A DNA stretch of 64,000 nucleotides from the NCBI GenBank assembly GCA_023415205.1, contig JAEZLR010000002.1, forward strand, positions 14,070 to 78,069, in the 5' to 3' direction. The stretch's first letter is position 1, and the number at the start of each line of letters is the position of its first letter. Positions 44,055-53,479 of the stretch are shown here, one piece after another. The position numbers were made by a program, and so were the translations under genes. The stretch comes from Bacillota bacterium. GTDB taxonomy: Bacteria; Bacillota; Clostridia; DSM-8532. The notes under the pieces are model-generated. The model was not told where the DNA came from and made no database searches. It saw only the letters and a list, made by a program, of their open reading frames with translations.

Positions 44055-45263
44055 ATGTTATCCTTTAACTACGAGTGTCTAAACAAACAAGGACAATTGA
44101 TAACAGGTCAGATAAACTCGGAGAGTGTTGCTCAGGCTGTTGAGAAACTCCGCAGCATGGGCTTGTCCATTGTTGATTTAAAAGAGTATAAACAAAAAAA
44201 TGTGAGTAGCTTTTTTAGTCTAGAAAAAAAGGTTACCACAGGTGATCTTACACTTTTTAGCAGGCAATTAGCGGCAATGATTGGAGCAGGAATTCCTGTA
44301 ACACGCGCAATTTCAACATTAAGTCGCCAGGCTGTTAATTCTACTTTTAGATCAGCTCTTGAAACGATCGCTCGAAATATAGAGGGGGGGATGAGCCTTA
44401 CAGATGCCTTTAGTGCTTATCCCAAAATATTTACGGGGCTATATATCTCCATGATAAAAGCAGGTGAAATAGGGGGTATGCTTGAGAATTCTCTACTAAG
44501 GCTTTCAGAGCAGCTTCAAAAGGAAAAGACCCTCAATGATGAAATTAAATCGGCCCTGTCCTATCCTAAATATATTGGTATTTTTGCCATTGTCATCTTT
44601 ATAGCTATGGTTGTGTTTTTGGTTCCTGTGTTTAAAGGCTTTATTCCCAAAAATACTGATATCCCTGCCATTACTCAATTTATATTTAGTATGTCGGACT
44701 CCATTCGTTCGTACTACTATATCTGGATTGTGGCAGTGGGTATTATTATTACAGGTGTTATCTTGTTTTTAAAAAGCAAAACAGGTCACCAACTCTGGGA
44801 GAGTTTTAAACTAACCATGCCCATATTTGGGAATTTAATATTGAAAACAGTTGTTGCCCGCTTTACCAGAACCCTTGCGACCCTGTTAGAAGGAGGTATC
44901 CCTGTCGTTCAAGCACTAGAGAGCGCAGGACCAACCTCCGGTAGTGATGTTGTTGCAAATACTGTAAAGCTGGCAACCAAAAGAATTGAAGAAGGCAAAA
45001 GTATTGCTTCCACCTTGGAAGAAAGTGGCGTTTTCCCTCCCATGGTCACCCATATGATTTCTGTAGGCGAAGAGGCGGGTTCCTTGCCCGAGCTTCTTAG
45101 CAAAGTAGCAGAATTCTATGAGCAAGAAGTAGCAACCGAGACAAGAGGCCTTCAGGCGATGGTCCAGCCCATAGCGCTTGTTTTAATCGGTATCCTCATC
45201 GGTGGAATGCTCATTTCATTATATCTACCTATTTTCAGCTCTGTAACAGCAACTGGAGGCTAA
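44055..45263 (+). CDS. pilC: Type IV pilus inner-membrane platform protein PilC
   Basis: The 402-residue protein has two T2SF domains (about residues 70-195 and 270-395), each with the typical DLTLFSRQLAAMI- or ARFTRTLATLL-type motif, and three hydrophobic segments (about 170-195, 220-240 and 370-395). PilC converts ATPase motion into pilin polymerisation. It sits 16 bp after pilT and is followed 2 bp later by the sigma factor gene. Confidence 0.95.
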   Translation: MLSFNYECLNKQGQLITGQINSESVAQAVEKLRSMGLSIVDLKEYKQKNVSSFFSLEKKVTTGDLTLFSRQLAAMIGAGIPVTRAISTLSRQAVNSTFRSALETIARNIEGGMSLTDAFSAYPKIFTGLYISMIKAGEIGGMLENSLLRLSEQLQKEKTLNDEIKSALSYPKYIGIFAIVIFIAMVVFLVPVFKGFIPKNTDIPAITQFIFSMSDSIRSYYYIWIVAVGIIITGVILFLKSKTGHQLWESFKLTMPIFGNLILKTVVARFTRTLATLLEGGIPVVQALESAGPTSGSDVVANTVKLATKRIEEGKSIASTLEESGVFPPMVTHMISVGEEAGSLPELLSKVAEFYEQEVATETRGLQAMVQPIALVLIGILIGGMLISLYLPIFSSVTATGG

Positions 45264-45265
45264 TT

Positions 45266-45967
45266 ATGGATAGAGAAAGAAGTAATATTAATCAGAGTTA
45301 TATGAACTATATTCAGAATCCCAGTAAGGAAAGCCTGGCCGAACTAATGGCTGCTTCAACTTCGCTGATTCATTATTTTGCTCAGTATTATTACAGCAGA
45401 TATTATGAAACTGACGTCATTCAAGTGGGTTATGAGGGCGTCCTTAAGGCAATAAAAAATTATAAAAATGAGTATGGTACCAGTTTTTCAACCTACGCAG
45501 GGCATTGCATCTTGGGTGAAATCCGACATTACATACGAAAAGAAATGCGATTTTATAAGCCTCCGTTTTTGGCGGACCTTCAAGAAAAGGCCAATATTTT
45601 TACTGAGGTGTTCTATTTACACGAAGGAGATATGCCTACAAAAAGTCATCTAGCAAAAGAACTCAATATAAAAGAAGAGGGTGTTGATGAAGTCCTTAGA
45701 GCAGGATTGGTATCCTTGGATGAATTAGATTTAAATAAAATCAGTTGCCTTCATTATGAAAGCTTTAAGCTTCCGATTGAAGATCAAATTGTGCTCTATG
45801 AAGGGATTCGAAAGCTTTCTGAGATTAAACAAACCGTGATCTATAGCCTCTTTTTCCATAACCGGTCCCAACAACAGACTGCTGACTCCTTAGGTATCAA
45901 TCAACGAAAGGTATCGCGGTTGCTGAAAAGTAGTCTAGTTGACCTAAAAGAAATTTTGACTGAATAG
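45266..45967 (+). CDS. Sigma-70 family RNA polymerase sigma factor within the pilus operon
   Basis: The 233-residue protein has sigma region 2 (about 45-105, with DVIQVGYEGVLKAIKNY and FSTYAGHCILGEIRHYIRK), region 3-like helices (about 120-160) and region 4 (about 180-230, with QQTADSLGINQRKVSRLLKSSL). It is of the SigB/F/G-like group 3 type, but I cannot assign a named regulon. It starts 2 bp after pilC, behind GGAGG, so it is made with the pilus machine. It may control the operon itself or the separate pilin gene; neither is shown. Confidence 0.9.
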   Translation: MDRERSNINQSYMNYIQNPSKESLAELMAASTSLIHYFAQYYYSRYYETDVIQVGYEGVLKAIKNYKNEYGTSFSTYAGHCILGEIRHYIRKEMRFYKPPFLADLQEKANIFTEVFYLHEGDMPTKSHLAKELNIKEEGVDEVLRAGLVSLDELDLNKISCLHYESFKLPIEDQIVLYEGIRKLSEIKQTVIYSLFFHNRSQQQTADSLGINQRKVSRLLKSSLVDLKEILTE

Positions 45968-45990
45968 TTAAATAATCAGGGGTTGAAAAT

Positions 45991-46968
45991 ATGAATATTT
46001 GGAACAAAAGTATTATAGGACTTGAGCTGGATTCCGAGGAAATACGCGCTGTTGAAATTAAAGGAACAAGAAAAAAACCGAGCGTTGTTGCCTGGGGAAG
46101 TGCTAAATTACCCGAAGGCCTTGTTAAGGATGGCAAAATCATAAACCCTAAGTTATTATTTTGCCACATTGAAAGCCTGATGACGGAAAATGGCTTTAAA
46201 GGTAAAGAGATTATGTTGGGTGTTAATAATCAAGACATCTTGGTACGTTTTGCATCCTTTCCGAAAGTGGCAGAAGATAAGATTAAAAGTATGATCCGTT
46301 TTCAAGCGCAGGATTACATACCTGTTCCTATGGATGAAATTGAATTGGATTATGTTGTGGTAGATGAGAAAAAGAATATAAATGGAGAGTTCATCAATGT
46401 ACTTCTTGTGGGTGCCAGGAAAAAGATGCTTAAGGATTTCATTGAAGTATTCTCTGAATCAAAGCTAGTCATAAAGGAAATAGACTCTACCCTGTTAGCA
46501 TTAGGAAGGGCGGCTCTGGTAGAAAGCCATCAAGGTACTTTTGCTTTGGTTTGCTTTAATCATGATATCGGAAATATCCTTATTTTTAAAGAGGGATACT
46601 TAGGAATGGCGAGATCTCTTTCCATAAAGCAGGCACCTGCTTGGGTTTCCTCTGAAGATTCTTTACATGAAAGTCTTGATCATGGATCAACGGTTATTGC
46701 CGATATACTTTACAATGAAATTAAATCATCTGTATCCTATTACAAAATGCAAAGCGGTGAAAGTATTGAAGACATTTATGTGATAGGCTGTAGTGATAAA
46801 CAGGAAAAAGTGGCCAAAAGATTAAGTGAAACGATAGGCTCAAATATAGTTGTCATGAAACCCTATTCTTCAATAAACGCAAAGGGTGGAAAGAACCCAC
46901 TTGATTCATTTAAAACAAGTGAATTTGTCGCAAGTATCAGTCTGGCCTTAAGAGGATTGGGGGAATAA
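45991..46968 (+). CDS. pilM: Type IV pilus assembly protein PilM
   Basis: PilM is an actin-like cytoplasmic ATPase that binds PilN. The 325-residue protein starts with IIGLELDSEEIRAVEI (the actin-fold phosphate 1 region) and has MIRFQAQDYIPVPMDEIELDY (about residues 102-122), typical of PilM, and DIYVIGCSDK near residue 262. It is followed 3 bp later by pilN. Confidence 0.93.
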   Translation: MNIWNKSIIGLELDSEEIRAVEIKGTRKKPSVVAWGSAKLPEGLVKDGKIINPKLLFCHIESLMTENGFKGKEIMLGVNNQDILVRFASFPKVAEDKIKSMIRFQAQDYIPVPMDEIELDYVVVDEKKNINGEFINVLLVGARKKMLKDFIEVFSESKLVIKEIDSTLLALGRAALVESHQGTFALVCFNHDIGNILIFKEGYLGMARSLSIKQAPAWVSSEDSLHESLDHGSTVIADILYNEIKSSVSYYKMQSGESIEDIYVIGCSDKQEKVAKRLSETIGSNIVVMKPYSSINAKGGKNPLDSFKTSEFVASISLALRGLGE

Positions 46969-46971
46969 AAA

Positions 46972-47553
46972 ATGTATAGTGTCAGCTTACTTCCTTCTGA
47001 ATATAGAGCCATTCATCAATCTGCAAAAAAGAAGGATATCCGTCTTTTGATTACTATGGGTATCATGAGTATTCTAGCCATTGGATATCTTGTCCTTTCG
47101 GTAACCGTCCTGAACTTGGAAAAGAATTATCAGATTATGCAGAATGAAAATGTTGACCTTCTCATCGAGATTGATAGGTTTGAAGGTTTAGAATTATTAA
47201 ATGCTCAAGTGAGTACGCTCCTATTACAGGCCATATCGGCTAAAGGTTCAAATCCCAAGTGGGATGATCTTATTGCCAGTATCGGTAATTCTGTGCCTGA
47301 ATCGGCGGGGCTTAATACGCTAGAAATGAAGTATAACGATACCGTTCATGAGTGTGTTATCGAGGGGACGGCGACAAATCATCAAGCTGTTTCTTACTGG
47401 ATGGAATCATTAGAAAATGTTGAAGGAATAGATGGGATCAAATGTTCATTTTTGTCTGTACAACAGCAAGAAATTGATACAGTAAGTAAGTTCAAATTAT
47501 CCTTTTCCTTGCTGGAGGGGCCAGGATATAATCTCCCTCAGGAGGTAAGATAA
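46972..47553 (+). CDS. pilN: PilN-like type IV pilus assembly protein
   Basis: A short cytoplasmic N-terminus (SLLPSEYRA, the usual N-terminal motif region that binds PilM) precedes one membrane helix (about residues 23-45), a coiled-coil stretch and a ferredoxin-like domain (about 85-190). The length of 193 residues is typical. It lies between pilM and pilO with no gap; the stop directly abuts the pilO start. Confidence 0.88.
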   Translation: MYSVSLLPSEYRAIHQSAKKKDIRLLITMGIMSILAIGYLVLSVTVLNLEKNYQIMQNENVDLLIEIDRFEGLELLNAQVSTLLLQAISAKGSNPKWDDLIASIGNSVPESAGLNTLEMKYNDTVHECVIEGTATNHQAVSYWMESLENVEGIDGIKCSFLSVQQQEIDTVSKFKLSFSLLEGPGYNLPQEVR

Positions 47554-48087
47554 ATGACTATTAAAAAGGGCCTTTCGAATAACACCGTTTTATTAATTCT
47601 CTCCGGAGTCATCGTATTACTGTTGATTACACTGACCGTTTTAAAGATAAATGAACATAATGAACTCAATGATGCTATCTCCCAGCAAGAAGCTTATATT
47701 CAAGAAAATCAAGATAGATTAATTAACCTACAGTACCTCGACAGCATTAAACCGGCCTTGAAGTATGCCTTTGAAGCCTTGAATAAACAAGTACCGAAGG
47801 AGCCCATGGAGCATCAAATTATTGCTCAAATCAACAGTATTACACTAGATAATGAAACAGATTTTTTGGATATTCACTTTGATGAGAGATTACAAAAGAA
47901 TAACCTCAATGAAATGCCAATAAAGCTTAAGTTTAGCGGTAGCTATACATCCTTTATCAAGGTCATCAAATATTTAGAGCAAGGTGAAAGACTTTTCAGA
48001 ATAGATGAAATAAAGATAAATAAATCCGATAATGGTTTAAGTAGTATTACAGCAGAAATTATTGCATCTACTTTTTATGGACAATAA
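47554..48087 (+). CDS. pilO: PilO-like type IV pilus assembly protein
   Basis: The 177-residue protein has one N-terminal membrane helix (about residues 11-31), a coiled coil (about 33-60) and a ferredoxin-like C-terminal domain (about 85-175, ending ITAEIIASTFY), as in PilO. Sequence similarity in this family is low; the call relies on topology and place after pilN. AGGAGGTAAG precedes the ATG. Confidence 0.83.
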   Translation: MTIKKGLSNNTVLLILSGVIVLLLITLTVLKINEHNELNDAISQQEAYIQENQDRLINLQYLDSIKPALKYAFEALNKQVPKEPMEHQIIAQINSITLDNETDFLDIHFDERLQKNNLNEMPIKLKFSGSYTSFIKVIKYLEQGERLFRIDEIKINKSDNGLSSITAEIIASTFYGQ

Positions 48088-48117
48088 CCTAATACGTGTG
48101 AAAAGGATGAATAAAAC

Positions 48118-49812
48118 ATGGGGCTCATTTTTGGAGCTGGCTACTTGGGTGATCAACTTATAAAAATGGGTATTATCACCGAAGAACAAATCATAAAAGC
48201 TCTTGAGGTACAGGAACAGAGAAAGAATAAAGGTCAAAAGGTCAAGCTGGGGCAGGTACTGATCGAGCTAGGTTTTTGTAAAGAAGAGCATATTGCTCTT
48301 GCTCTTGCACAAAAATCCGGGCTACAGTTTTTATCTATCAACAATACAGGTATTGACATGGCCTATGCCAATCTTATAACCCCTGAGACTGCTTTGAAAT
48401 ATAAGCTACTTCCTATTGGCATAAAACAAGGAAAGCTTCAAGTGGCAATGCATAATCCCAATGATATCATTGCTATAGATGATATTCAAATACTTACAGG
48501 TATGGAGGTACTGCCCGTCGTTGTACCCGATAGAGAACTTGCTGTACTACTGGAACAGTTCTCTAATATGAGCAAAAACGTTGAAAAACAAACGGAGGAC
48601 GAAGAAGAGACTGAGTTTGGAACTATAAATGATGATGAAGTTAATGAGAAGCCGGTAGTACTTTTAGTCAATCAAATCATCAATCAGGCGGTAAGAGCCG
48701 GAGCCAGTGATATTCATATTGAACCCCAGGAAAAATTCACAAGGGTAAGATTTCGAATAGATGGCGTACTCCATGAGATAATGCAACAGCCTTCAAAAAT
48801 ACATCCAATGCTTGTTTCACGGATTAAAGTATTAGGAGGCATGGATATTGCTGAAAGGCGTGTACCGCAGGATGGACGAATCACCATAAAATTAGAGGAA
48901 AAAACCATAGATATTCGTGTAGCCTCTTTACCCTCCGCTTATGGTGAAAAGTTAACTTTACGATTGCTTAACCGAAATAGTCAGATGATTACATTGGAGC
49001 AGCTAGGCTTTCCTGACCTTCATTTGAAGCGTTTTCATAAAGCCATACATTTACCTTACGGTTTTATTTTAATCACCGGGCCAACAGGAAGTGGTAAAAG
49101 TACTACCTTGTATGCAACCTTGGCAGAGATTAATTCATCGGATAAAAATATTATTACGCTAGAGGATCCGATTGAGCGTAGGATGGCTGGGCTAAATCAG
49201 ATTCAAATGAATATAAAGGCCGGTTTAACCTTTGCATCAGGTTTACGGTCTATATTAAGAAGCGATCCGGATATAATCATGGTTGGAGAAATTCGAGATA
49301 AAGAAACGGCAAAGATTGCTGTTGAGTCAGCATTAACAGGACATTTGGTTCTTTCAACCCTTCACACCAATGATGCAGCCGGCGCTGTTACGCGCCTAAG
49401 CGAAATGGGCGTGGAACCTTTTTTGACAGCGTACTCCCTTGTTGGTGTTATCGCTCAAAGACTTGTAAGGGTACTATGCCCACAATGTAAGCAGGCTTAT
49501 CAAATATCACGTGAAGAGATATTGGATAATGTCCCTGAATTCCCAGTAGATACGCAGGAGCATTCTATTACTCTGTTTAAGCCAGTGGGGTGCTTGACCT
49601 GTAATAATACTGGGTATAAAGGCAGAAAAGGGATCTATGAATTCCTGAGCATTACAGAGAACATTCAAAGGTTAATTCTTGGGCATGCATCATCAAGCGA
49701 AATTAAAACAGCAGCGATGGGTGAGGGCATGAATACCCTCAAGCAGGATGGACTTTTGAAGGTTAAACAAGGAATAACATCTATTGAAGAGCTTCTTAGA
49801 GTGGTTATGTAA
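48118..49812 (+). CDS. pilB: Type IV pilus extension ATPase PilB
   Basis: PilB powers pilin polymerisation. The 564-residue protein has an N-terminal MshEN/GspE_N region (about residues 5-140, with LGQVLIELGFCKEEHIALAL), which in relatives can bind cyclic di-GMP. The ATPase domain has Walker A GPTGSGKSTT (about 321), DPDIIMVGEIRD and HLVLSTLHT (about 381-421), and the Cys4 motif (CPQC and CLTC, about 461-505) absent from PilT. Cyclic di-GMP control is a family-based guess. Confidence 0.95.
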   Translation: MGLIFGAGYLGDQLIKMGIITEEQIIKALEVQEQRKNKGQKVKLGQVLIELGFCKEEHIALALAQKSGLQFLSINNTGIDMAYANLITPETALKYKLLPIGIKQGKLQVAMHNPNDIIAIDDIQILTGMEVLPVVVPDRELAVLLEQFSNMSKNVEKQTEDEEETEFGTINDDEVNEKPVVLLVNQIINQAVRAGASDIHIEPQEKFTRVRFRIDGVLHEIMQQPSKIHPMLVSRIKVLGGMDIAERRVPQDGRITIKLEEKTIDIRVASLPSAYGEKLTLRLLNRNSQMITLEQLGFPDLHLKRFHKAIHLPYGFILITGPTGSGKSTTLYATLAEINSSDKNIITLEDPIERRMAGLNQIQMNIKAGLTFASGLRSILRSDPDIIMVGEIRDKETAKIAVESALTGHLVLSTLHTNDAAGAVTRLSEMGVEPFLTAYSLVGVIAQRLVRVLCPQCKQAYQISREEILDNVPEFPVDTQEHSITLFKPVGCLTCNNTGYKGRKGIYEFLSITENIQRLILGHASSSEIKTAAMGEGMNTLKQDGLLKVKQGITSIEELLRVVM

Positions 49813-49846
49813 TCCGAGCGTGAAGTAACTTTGTTGGAGGATATCT

Positions 49847-51343
49847 ATGAAAAAGTTACTGAAAAGCCAGAGTGGCTTATCCTTACCCATGGTATTAATG
49901 GTACTTGTCATATTGGCCCTGTTTAGTACGGTTATTATCAGCTTGGGAACAACAGATACCTTGCATGCCTCAAAGCAGAGTCAAAAGCTTGAGGCCTATT
50001 ATCTGGCGCGCTCAGGTGCTGATGCTGTAGCAGCCTATTTAGTAAACAATCCTGAAAATTTAAATAATTCAGCATTAAAGGCTAAAATCGATGCTATTGT
50101 GGCAAGCGGTGAAAGCTCAGAATTTAAGATATCCTCATCTGATAAAGGAACAATTAAGGTTAAGGTTGAACGAGAAGGAGACAACTTACTGATAACGTCT
50201 ACTGCCTCTTTAGATGGAACGGTTGAAAAAGCTATTCTGAGAGTTGATAAGAATAGTGTATCTACAAATTTATTTGATAAAGTGGTCTACACAACAGGAA
50301 ACCTTGAGATTATCGGAAATGAAGTTAATGGTGACATAGCTGGCTTAGGTTATATCTATAAGGACTATGGGAAAATTAATGGACGAATTTATATCAGACC
50401 TGGAGCCTCTGCCGAAGTATTAACAGTTCCTTCATATGAAACTAAACCTGTTCCTATCCAATTAACTGAGGTTGTTGATATTCCGGAGTTTCCTTTTCCG
50501 GATTTTCCCACATTCCCCAATCTACCCACTGTAACTACTCCAATGAATGTCACTGAGAAGATAACAATCATTAACAAGGATACTTATTATACTGGGGGTA
50601 TGAGTGTAAGTAGTACCGGTACCATACAAATTCAGAGAGGAAATGCTCCCCTTACAATTCGTACTACAAAGCTTAGTATATCCGGAGAGGGTAAAGTACT
50701 GGATAATCGAACCGGTACGGGTAAGTTATCTCTTTTTGTGGATGAACTCAATATTAGTGGTAATACAAAGCTCATTATAGACTTGGGTGATGGGGATGTT
50801 GATATTGTAGCAAAGAAGATTATGATCAGTGGGCAAATAGAAGTTAAAAAAAATGGTAACGGTAAGCTCAATATTTATATTAGTGATGCATTTGGAATAG
50901 ATGGGGGTAGCTCTATTAATCATGGAAATGATCCCAAATGTGCAAACCTCTATTTTGCTGGAAGTAAGGATATTAATGGGAATGATGTTGTAAACAGTAA
51001 CTATCTTAAGATTCCCGGTGACTCTAAAATCTCTGCAACGATACACTTTAAGCAGGCAAGAATGCACATCACCGGTGGAAGCGCTATCATCGGAAATATC
51101 ATTTCTGGTGGAAATGCGATAAAAATAGATGGTGGATCCTATGCTGATGTCAAAACAATTTACGCTCCAATGGCCTTTGTTGAGGTATCAGGGGGTGCCA
51201 AAATCAATGGAGTTGTAATATCAAATAGATTTAGATTGGATGGAGGATCTATTTTAAATCATCGATCCCTGAGTCCTGATGATTTGGATTTTTTTGGTAA
51301 CGTAGTTAATAAATTAAGCTATAAATATGGCGTTTGGAAATAG
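49847..51343 (+). CDS. Large prepilin-like protein with beta-helix-like C-terminus (PilX-type)
   Basis: The N-terminus has a short basic leader and a class III-like start (KSQSGLSLPMVLMVLVILALF), matching PilX-type minor pilins. The rest (about residues 130-490) is repetitive: many short strands with Gly/Asn and alternating hydrophobic positions, such as LSISGEGKVLDN and IMISGQIEVKKNG, suggesting a beta-helix like bactofilin or pectate-lyase folds. At 498 residues it is much bigger than a usual minor pilin. It may be a pilus-tip adhesin; this is inferred. GGAGG precedes the ATG. Confidence 0.78.
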   Translation: MKKLLKSQSGLSLPMVLMVLVILALFSTVIISLGTTDTLHASKQSQKLEAYYLARSGADAVAAYLVNNPENLNNSALKAKIDAIVASGESSEFKISSSDKGTIKVKVEREGDNLLITSTASLDGTVEKAILRVDKNSVSTNLFDKVVYTTGNLEIIGNEVNGDIAGLGYIYKDYGKINGRIYIRPGASAEVLTVPSYETKPVPIQLTEVVDIPEFPFPDFPTFPNLPTVTTPMNVTEKITIINKDTYYTGGMSVSSTGTIQIQRGNAPLTIRTTKLSISGEGKVLDNRTGTGKLSLFVDELNISGNTKLIIDLGDGDVDIVAKKIMISGQIEVKKNGNGKLNIYISDAFGIDGGSSINHGNDPKCANLYFAGSKDINGNDVVNSNYLKIPGDSKISATIHFKQARMHITGGSAIIGNIISGGNAIKIDGGSYADVKTIYAPMAFVEVSGGAKINGVVISNRFRLDGGSILNHRSLSPDDLDFFGNVVNKLSYKYGVWK

Positions 51344-51355
51344 GGAATGGTAAAA

Positions 51356-51691
51356 ATGAAAAAACTGTTAACAACCCAGAAAGGGTTTTCATTAGTTGAA
51401 ATATTGGTTTCTATAACCCTCTTAAGTATGGTGGCAATGTTTTTATTACCATCACTCACTTTTGGTTATATGCAACTCTTTGAAGCCGGTAAACAAACCA
51501 AGGCTTATGGAAATGTTAAAACCGATGTGGAAGAAGAGCTTGCAAAAGCGACCATACCCACACCCAATGCAATAACCATTCAGTTTGGCAGCCAAACAAT
51601 CAGTGTTAAAGGTTCGATCATTGTAAAAGAAGAGGGTTATGGAGCACGAGGACAAAAAGCCAAGGTTAAAGTTTTTATACCCGGTAGGTGA
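51356..51691 (+). CDS. Minor prepilin (PilV/GspI-like)
   Basis: The 111-residue protein has a type IV prepilin leader with cleavage site QKG|FSLVEILVSI and the conserved Glu at position +5, then a hydrophobic helix and a short beta domain. The ATG at 51356 is chosen because AGGGAATGG lies upstream; ATG 51347 is too close to it. It overlaps nothing and is followed 13 bp later by another prepilin gene. Confidence 0.85.
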   Translation: MKKLLTTQKGFSLVEILVSITLLSMVAMFLLPSLTFGYMQLFEAGKQTKAYGNVKTDVEEELAKATIPTPNAITIQFGSQTISVKGSIIVKEEGYGARGQKAKVKVFIPGR

Positions 51692-51704
51692 TGGGGGAAT
51701 TGCC

Positions 51705-52202
51705 GTGAAAAAAAAGAACCATGGGGTTACATTAGTTGAACTAGCCATTACGCTTTCCTTGATAGGCTTAGTCCTCGTTCTGGGGTTTAATCTATATTTT
51801 CTCGGTGAAAAAGTATTTTCTTCAAGTAGCACTGTCTATCAGCTACAATCACCCATACGCTTAACCGAGACCTTTGTTTCAACAGAGGTTCGTAATGTAA
51901 CCGAAATAGCTATTGTCAATGTTCCCATCACTCCAGAAGCGGGTTTTCATTATGTTTATCTCAAAGACAACAAAATCAGCTACTATTTTAGTGGTGAAGC
52001 ATCGGATAAAACAGAAGCCATCATGGTTGACCAGAATATATTTAAGATTAAAAAGGATTCCAATGGACGTAATTTTCTTTCTGTCATACTAAAGGGTAGC
52101 CTTAAAGGAGAAGTATACGAGCTCAATACAGAAATTTTACTAAACAATATTATCAATCAGTCCGAGGCTGAAGGTAAAGCTATTAAGTATAAAAAACCCT
52201 AA
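51705..52202 (+). CDS. Minor prepilin (PilW/GspJ-like)
   Basis: The 165-residue protein begins at GTG 51705, behind GGGGGAA, and has a prepilin leader KKKNHG|VTLVELAITLSL with Glu at +5, then a helix and a beta domain with a strand-rich C-terminus. Longer in-frame starts would put 22 extra residues before the leader and are unlikely. Its stop overlaps the stop of the convergent second pilT by 3-4 bp. Confidence 0.83.
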   Translation: MKKKNHGVTLVELAITLSLIGLVLVLGFNLYFLGEKVFSSSSTVYQLQSPIRLTETFVSTEVRNVTEIAIVNVPITPEAGFHYVYLKDNKISYYFSGEASDKTEAIMVDQNIFKIKKDSNGRNFLSVILKGSLKGEVYELNTEILLNNIINQSEAEGKAIKYKKP

Positions 52203-53299
52203 AAAGATGAGCTATTTTTGAAAAGGTTTTTAATGAATTGTGGATCTGTGGCATAACCCACAGAATCCTCAAAAGATATCAAGTCTTGCCTGAGTAATTC
52301 TAAAAGGCTTGCATCCATTGACTTCATATTTTCTTTACCACTTGTTTGTATTACATTGGTAATCTGGTGGATTTTATTCTCCCTGATGAGATTCTTTATT
52401 GCCGGGGACGTCATCATAATTTCTGTGGCGACAATGCGGCCTGTCCCTGAGGATCTGGGGATAAGCTGTTGAGATACTACACCTTGTAATACCATTGAGA
52501 GCTGTGTACGGATTTGATTTTGCTGAAAAGGTGGGAACACATCAATAATACGATCAATCGTTTTTGATGCACCAATGGTATGAAGGGTTGAGAGGACTAA
52601 ATGGCCTGTTTCAGCAGCAGTCAATGCAATAGAGATACTCTCAAGATCTCTCATTTCTCCAATGAGAATGACATCGGGATCCTGTCTTAAAACAGCCCTT
52701 AATGCATTGGCATAGCTTTTGGAGTCATGTCCTATTTCACGTTGATTAACAATACTTCTTTTATGCTTGTGAACATATTCTATGGGATCCTCAAGGGTGA
52801 CAATATGACAATCACGATGTTCATTAATGTAATCAACCATGGCTGCTAATGTAGTCGTTTTACCTGTGCCCGTCGGTCCTGTAATGAGTATGAGCCCCCG
52901 ATTAAGCAAGCATAGCTCTTCTAATATCGGGGGAAGGTTCAGCGCTTCAAATCCCTTAATATCGGGACTCAGCATACGAAAGGCCATACTGTAACAGCCT
53001 TTTTGCCTGAAAATATTTAAGCGGCATCGATAATCTCCAAAGGATGTAAAGGAGACATCAATTTCACCCTGAGTGTTTAAGTAATCCTTTTGCTGATTGT
53101 TTAAAAGCAAGTCCACATAGTACTCAGTATCAAAAGAAGTCATCAGATGGCTACTTATGGGGATGAGGCGTCCATTCACCCGGCAGGTCGGCGGAATACC
53201 TACAGAAATGTGTAGATCAGAGGCTTGTCGGTTCGCTGTTTCTTCAATTAAACTGAATAGCTCTAAAGGCTTGACTTCCTGATTTGATATAACGTTCAT
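52199..53299 (-). CDS. Type IV pilus retraction ATPase PilT (second copy, opposite strand)
   Basis: The 366-residue protein has the same length and layout as the first PilT: ASDLHISVGIPPTCRVNG near the N-terminus, Walker A GPTGTGKTTT, DPDVILIGEMRD and ETGHLVLSTLHT, and no Cys4 motif. ATG 53299 follows AGGGA; the open frame extends 23 codons further to a TTG. The gene is convergent with the operon and abuts the minor prepilin stop. It may be PilT2/PilU-like. It reads away from the separate pilin gene, so the 53300-53479 gap is divergent promoter space. Confidence 0.93.
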   Translation of the reverse strand: MNVISNQEVKPLELFSLIEETANRQASDLHISVGIPPTCRVNGRLIPISSHLMTSFDTEYYVDLLLNNQQKDYLNTQGEIDVSFTSFGDYRCRLNIFRQKGCYSMAFRMLSPDIKGFEALNLPPILEELCLLNRGLILITGPTGTGKTTTLAAMVDYINEHRDCHIVTLEDPIEYVHKHKRSIVNQREIGHDSKSYANALRAVLRQDPDVILIGEMRDLESISIALTAAETGHLVLSTLHTIGASKTIDRIIDVFPPFQQNQIRTQLSMVLQGVVSQQLIPRSSGTGRIVATEIMMTSPAIKNLIRENKIHQITNVIQTSGKENMKSMDASLLELLRQDLISFEDSVGYATDPQFIKNLFKNSSSF

Positions 53300-53479
53300 G
53301 GATAAATCCCTCAAATTCTTAGGTTCATATTGTAATATTATATCAAACTGAAAGGACCTGATATACAATAAAATTACACATAGTAAAAATTTAAATCAAA
53401 AGTGTGTCTAATTATAGAAATAGGTGGTATAACATTAATAGGTAAATAAATACCAAATGATTATGGGGAGGACAAAATA

